Notes under the pieces: generated by a model | What the model was told of the DNA's origin: nothing | Databases searched by the model: none | The model's input: the letters and a program-made list of their open reading frames with translations, nothing else | Part shown: positions 60,021-64,000 of the stretch, piece after piece | Layout: every line of letters starts with the position of its first letter | Position numbering within the stretch: position 1 is the stretch's first letter | Assembly (NCBI GenBank): GCA_910586625.1 | Contig: CAJUIZ010000007.1 | Location: 22,769-86,768, forward strand | Length of the DNA: 64,000 nt | DNA from: an uncultured Christensenellaceae bacterium | GTDB lineage: Bacteria; Bacillota; Clostridia; Christensenellales; CAG-314 | Direction of reading: 5' to 3' | Program-made: the position numbers and the translations under genes

Positions 60021-61025
60021 CTACCAACGATTCTTGGCGTGTTCGCAAAACGCCAAGAAGGGCGGAACGTACAGCCGCTGTCCGTCGTCCAACACCACAT
60101 AGCCGCACCACAGACCGAAACGCTGATGACAGCTGTTGTTGACGATAACCGCCTTGGTTGACGTAAAATTATCGTACAGCATTTCCACGTCGAACACGAA
60201 CCTGCCGTCTTCGTCCATATAGCGGTAGTCGTCGCCGATACGCATTTCGTTAACCTTGCCTAACTTGTATGCCTTGTTATCGTAAAAAAACATATTTTCG
60301 GTAGCGCGGGAAGTGTCGCCGAAGCCCCAGCCTATGTTAAAGCCGAAGTGCTTGCCGTCCACCACCGTGCCGCCGTTGCCCCACACCCAGCTGTGAGAAT
60401 ACGGCCACACGCCGCGCCCCCAATCCAGCAAGCCGAAACCGCTATGTATTTCGTAGGACATATCGTCTATGCGGCAGCGGCCATTGACGACGAAACAGTT
60501 TTCCTTGTAGTTAAGGTACCATTGACGCTTTTTTGCAAAGGGAGTGGCGATAACCATCTTATCCTTGGATACGGAACAGTTGGTAAGCATTACGTCGATT
60601 TCCGCCTTTAAGCCCTTCCTGCCTACGGAAGTTAAGGACAATCGGCGGTCCTTGTCTGTCGTTTCGAATTGGCACAGCAAATTATCGGAGAAAAACTGCA
60701 ATTTGTTGGGAACTTCGGGATTTTGCGGCATCTTGTCGGCAAAAACGTTGTTAAACATTATCTGCCTGCCTACGGTTTTACGCTTGCCTGTGTCAAGGTC
60801 GATAAGCGTCGCCGAAACGGACGACGCGTAGGAGATATGCCCCATAGTTATTTGCAGTGCAATATGCCCGAAATGAATTTGGTAAAAATCCCATTCTTTG
60901 AGCCGCAGCGGGGCGCATTTTACCTTGCTTCGGTCGTAAGCGTACAGCATATGTTTGGCATACCCCGGGTTTGCCAACGTTCCGTTTTTATTAAGTAGCT
61001 TTTGCTTCGATGTTATCTCGTTCAT
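60021..61025 (-). CDS. DUF2804 family protein
   Basis: 334 aa, soluble, no signal. Typical blocks of the family: RLKEWDFYQIHFGHIALQIT, NNVFADKMPQNPEVPN, FCHFET-like LLCQFETTDKDR, GLLDWGRGVWPYSHSWVWGNG, FGFNIGWGFGDTSRATENM. The fold is likely a lipocalin-like pair of beta barrels (related to AttH/CrtC-type), and no function is established. It starts four bases before the BI-1 gene stop region, so it follows that gene in an operon. Confidence 0.85.
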   Translation of the reverse strand: MNEITSKQKLLNKNGTLANPGYAKHMLYAYDRSKVKCAPLRLKEWDFYQIHFGHIALQITMGHISYASSVSATLIDLDTGKRKTVGRQIMFNNVFADKMPQNPEVPNKLQFFSDNLLCQFETTDKDRRLSLTSVGRKGLKAEIDVMLTNCSVSKDKMVIATPFAKKRQWYLNYKENCFVVNGRCRIDDMSYEIHSGFGLLDWGRGVWPYSHSWVWGNGGTVVDGKHFGFNIGWGFGDTSRATENMFFYDNKAYKLGKVNEMRIGDDYRYMDEDGRFVFDVEMLYDNFTSTKAVIVNNSCHQRFGLWCGYVVLDDGQRLYVPPFLAFCEHAKNRW

Positions 61026-61029
61026 AAGT

Positions 61030-61812
61030 TTAATTTTTATTTCTTTGGAATAGCATTACAAAACGCAGCAGTAATTCCAAAATCTCTACGTACAGGTAAA
61101 CCAACGTGGTTACCAGCGAAAAGGCCACGCACCACTCGTATTTTTTGTCCGCGCCGCTTTTTACCAAGTAGTCGATATTCTGCAAATCCCAAGTGAGCAT
61201 TATCGTCGCCCAAATTATGCACACGGCGGACACGACAAGCTGAATCCACCACAAGGCGGAAAAGTCGCCGAATATACCCGTAAATGACAGCAGCCATACC
61301 ACAAGTTCCAATGCCATAAGACTGAAAAACGCGACCATAATTCCGCGCATAAACTTACTGCTTATTCGCACTTCCAACAGCCTGTTAACGGCGAGAGAAA
61401 TAAGGAATACTATCGATGTTCCCAAAAACGCGGCGAAAGCGATACCGGGGTAGAACATATCCACAAACAGTCCCAAGCACCCCAACAGTCCGCCCTGCAA
61501 TACGGAATAGATTATGCCCAATACCTTGGCGGTAGTCGGCACGAAGGCTATGACGATGGACATAATTATCAGCGGAAGCATGCATACAGCCGTGGCTATG
61601 CCTACTGCCGTAAGCGCTCTTATCGGATCGATTTTCAACGCCCACGGTAATACGACAAGCTCCGTAACTACCGCGCAAATTACAGTTAAAAACGCAAATA
61701 ACGTCGCCTTGCCGTAAACGCCCTTGTACGTTGCGGGTTGAATTTCTATGCTCATTTCCCCGCGGTTGGTTTTGGCTATCAGCCGTCTTACGGACGGATT
61801 GCCCATTCTCAT
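61030..61812 (-). CDS. Bax inhibitor-1/YccA family membrane protein
   Basis: 260 aa with about seven helices. The start RMGNPSVRRLI is typical of the bacterial long BI-1 subgroup, and the C-terminal YEWCVAFSLVTTLVYLYVEILELLL fits. Family members are Ca2+ leak channels or protease-binding membrane proteins; role here unknown. RBS AAGGAG before ATG 61812; own promoter. Confidence 0.9.
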   Translation of the reverse strand: MRMGNPSVRRLIAKTNRGEMSIEIQPATYKGVYGKATLFAFLTVICAVVTELVVLPWALKIDPIRALTAVGIATAVCMLPLIIMSIVIAFVPTTAKVLGIIYSVLQGGLLGCLGLFVDMFYPGIAFAAFLGTSIVFLISLAVNRLLEVRISSKFMRGIMVAFFSLMALELVVWLLSFTGIFGDFSALWWIQLVVSAVCIIWATIMLTWDLQNIDYLVKSGADKKYEWCVAFSLVTTLVYLYVEILELLLRFVMLFQRNKN

Positions 61813-61848
61813 ATTAACGCTCCTTCACGTCGAATACTCAACGTAGTT

Positions 61849-61877
61849 ATTTTACCATATTGTACGAATAATTGCAA
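61849..61877 (-). promoter_or_regulatory. Promoter of the BI-1 - DUF2804 operon
   Basis: TTGCAA (61872-61877), 17-base spacer, TAAAAT (61849-61854). Confidence 0.7.
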
Positions 61878-62000
61878 TACTATTCTATGCTTCAACTTTG
61901 AACAGTACGTATTGCCGTTGACGTATAAAATTATTCACTTTTTGCACTGTTTTACTCTGTGTTTATATTATTTTACTCCGCATTTATTAAAACAAGTTGA

Positions 62001-62033
62001 AAAAACGGAAACGTTCTGACGCATTTCCGTTTT
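62001..62033. terminator. Orphan bidirectional terminator between divergent genes
   Basis: Stem AAACGGAAA(CG)/(CG)CATTTCCGTTT with A run on the left and T run on the right. No annotated gene ends here: both flanking genes start away from it. It implies a short transcript ending here, most likely from the right (minus strand). Confidence 0.7.
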
Positions 62034-62190
62034 ATACAAATATCCATTCCTATCGGTTTACCGTAATGTCGCCGTCGGAGCAATGAACCGTTTTCTCCTT
62101 TAAGAAACAACCGCAGCGCAAATACAGATATTTCTAAAAATATATTTATTTTTCTTATTGAAATAAAATCTCCCCCTGCCTAAACGTCAA
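62034..62190 (-). other. Possible small transcription unit (sRNA or mini-protein)
   Basis: On the minus strand a TTGACG near 62190 with a poor TTTATT at 17 bases, then ~150 bases ending in the terminator at 62001-62033. It contains a TTG-started frame of ~21 codons reading MRCGCFLKEKTVHCSDGDI and then TVNR, but the AAAGGAG lies inside it rather than before it. A small RNA is as likely as a peptide. The rest of the 718-base gap holds the two promoters described. Confidence 0.3.
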
Positions 62191-62357
62191 CATTAAAAGC
62201 AAAATTTGCGAAAAATTTTTCTTGTAGTTTTGCGAAACACAAATTATAAAACAGAACAATAAACAAGCGCGTTGACGTATTATGATAATATTTTGCTTTT
62301 CGATATTGCCGTCTAACGGAAGGGCGCGAAGATTAGCCGTATTTGTTTGTTACTTGC

Positions 62358-62386
62358 TTGACAAAAACGCGGTAAAAAATTAGAAT
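62358..62386 (+). promoter_or_regulatory. Promoter of glyS
   Basis: TTGACA (62358-62363), 17-base spacer, TAGAAT (62381-62386). Leader ~138 bases; no T-box sequence found in it. Confidence 0.65.
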
Positions 62387-62530
62387 ATGAGTACAAAACG
62401 GAAAACGCGCCGCAAACGTCGGTATAGTATGCCGATATGCACAAATCTGCATATTCGAAAACGTTCGATTAAACGCAAATTCCGACCGAAACGAAGATGT
62501 TGACTTAGAATAATATTCAGGAGATATATT

Positions 62531-63916
<1,386 letters not shown>

Positions 63917-63948
63917 AATAGTATTGAAATAGGCGGACGGTAAAATGC

Positions 63949-64000
63949 TGTGAACCCCAAAAGTTGGATAAATAATATAGTTAGATTTGATGTGAATGAG
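63949..64000. mobile_element. Possible left end of an IS3-family (IS150-group) element
   Basis: TGTGAACCCCAAAAGTTGGA at 63949-63968 closely resembles the terminal inverted repeat of IS150-group elements (TG..ACCCCAAAAGTTGGAC). It starts 32 bases after the glyS stop. The transposase would lie beyond the window, so this is only suggestive. Confidence 0.45.

Noticed and set aside
62387..62503. 38-residue very basic ORF just upstream of glyS (19 Lys/Arg)
   Set aside because: Its ATG lies directly after the -10 box, upstream of the predicted transcript start, and there is no ribosome site; likely chance. A shorter frame from the Met at 62429 cannot be excluded.
62387..62530. Glycine T-box expected in the glyS leader
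   Set aside because: No GGTGG-ACCGCG T-box core or specifier stem was found in the leader.

Overview
The window looks like a chromosomal piece of an uncultured, spore-forming, anaerobic Firmicute of the class Clostridia. The evidence is SpoIIID, EcfA1/A2/T, FloA with NfeD, long-form HPF, ClpC, one-piece glycyl-tRNA synthetase, rubrerythrin beside a PerR/Fur regulator, strong Shine-Dalgarno sites and TTGACA/TATAAT promoters. Base composition is intermediate and codon use is rather uniform; the clearest exception is one AT-rich gene at 40.3 kb. Placement near Christensenellales-like gut Clostridia is only an impression. I saw no tRNA genes, CRISPR array, prophage or complete insertion sequence; the right edge may enter an IS3-family element.

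Layout. 0-2 kb: the 5' part of an acetyltransferase-like gene, divergent from plsX. 2.2-6.7 kb: a large Cys-module lipoprotein and a divergent MBG/YDG surface protein. 6.9-16.6 kb: nfeD-floA-small membrane protein, hpf, clpC, a P-type Ca2+ ATPase and a MATE exporter. 16.7-25.7 kb: folA, thyA, a CDF transporter, glmM, trxB, a beta-helix lipoprotein and rplM-rpsI with a leader. 25.9-32.3 kb: a small membrane protein, then an LRR surface protein, Tyr phosphatase and ecfA1-ecfA2-ecfT-truA, probably co-transcribed. 32.4-37.4 kb: an FNT channel, rnpB, a eukaryote-type hexokinase coupled to two small ORFs, a DnaQ-like exonuclease and two half-size TSUP proteins. 37.5-40.7 kb: a double-anchored surface protein and an AT-rich small gene. 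40.9-49.9 kb: one tightly packed eight-gene run: patatin, two secreted MBL-fold proteins, aroC, aroB, a fused aroA-aroE, aroQ and aroK. 50-57 kb: a surface cassette of GT2, lipoprotein metallophosphoesterase and a 1266-aa glycosidase-like lipoprotein. 57.2-64 kb: perR-rubredoxin-rubrerythrin, a TtcA-like gene, spoIIID, DUF2804, a BI-1 family protein and glyS.

The aro genes cover every step from DAHP to chorismate; DAHP synthase is not in the window. Most of the larger genes of unknown function are secreted or anchored proteins built from Ig-like, MBG, Cys-rich or 'WVGLY' modules.

Three patterns stand out. First, two surface-lipoprotein genes each have a run of nine G directly against a -10-like TATA; in one (56948-56977) the run lies inside a good -35/-10 promoter, the classic design for phase variation by slippage. 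Second, four unrelated genes have their -10 box only 6-7 nt before the ATG, which predicts leaderless mRNAs. Third, the surface cassette uses a repeated ~100-residue 'WVGLY' module, four copies in the glycosidase and one in the metallophosphoesterase. All statements are from reading the sequence; no database search was run.
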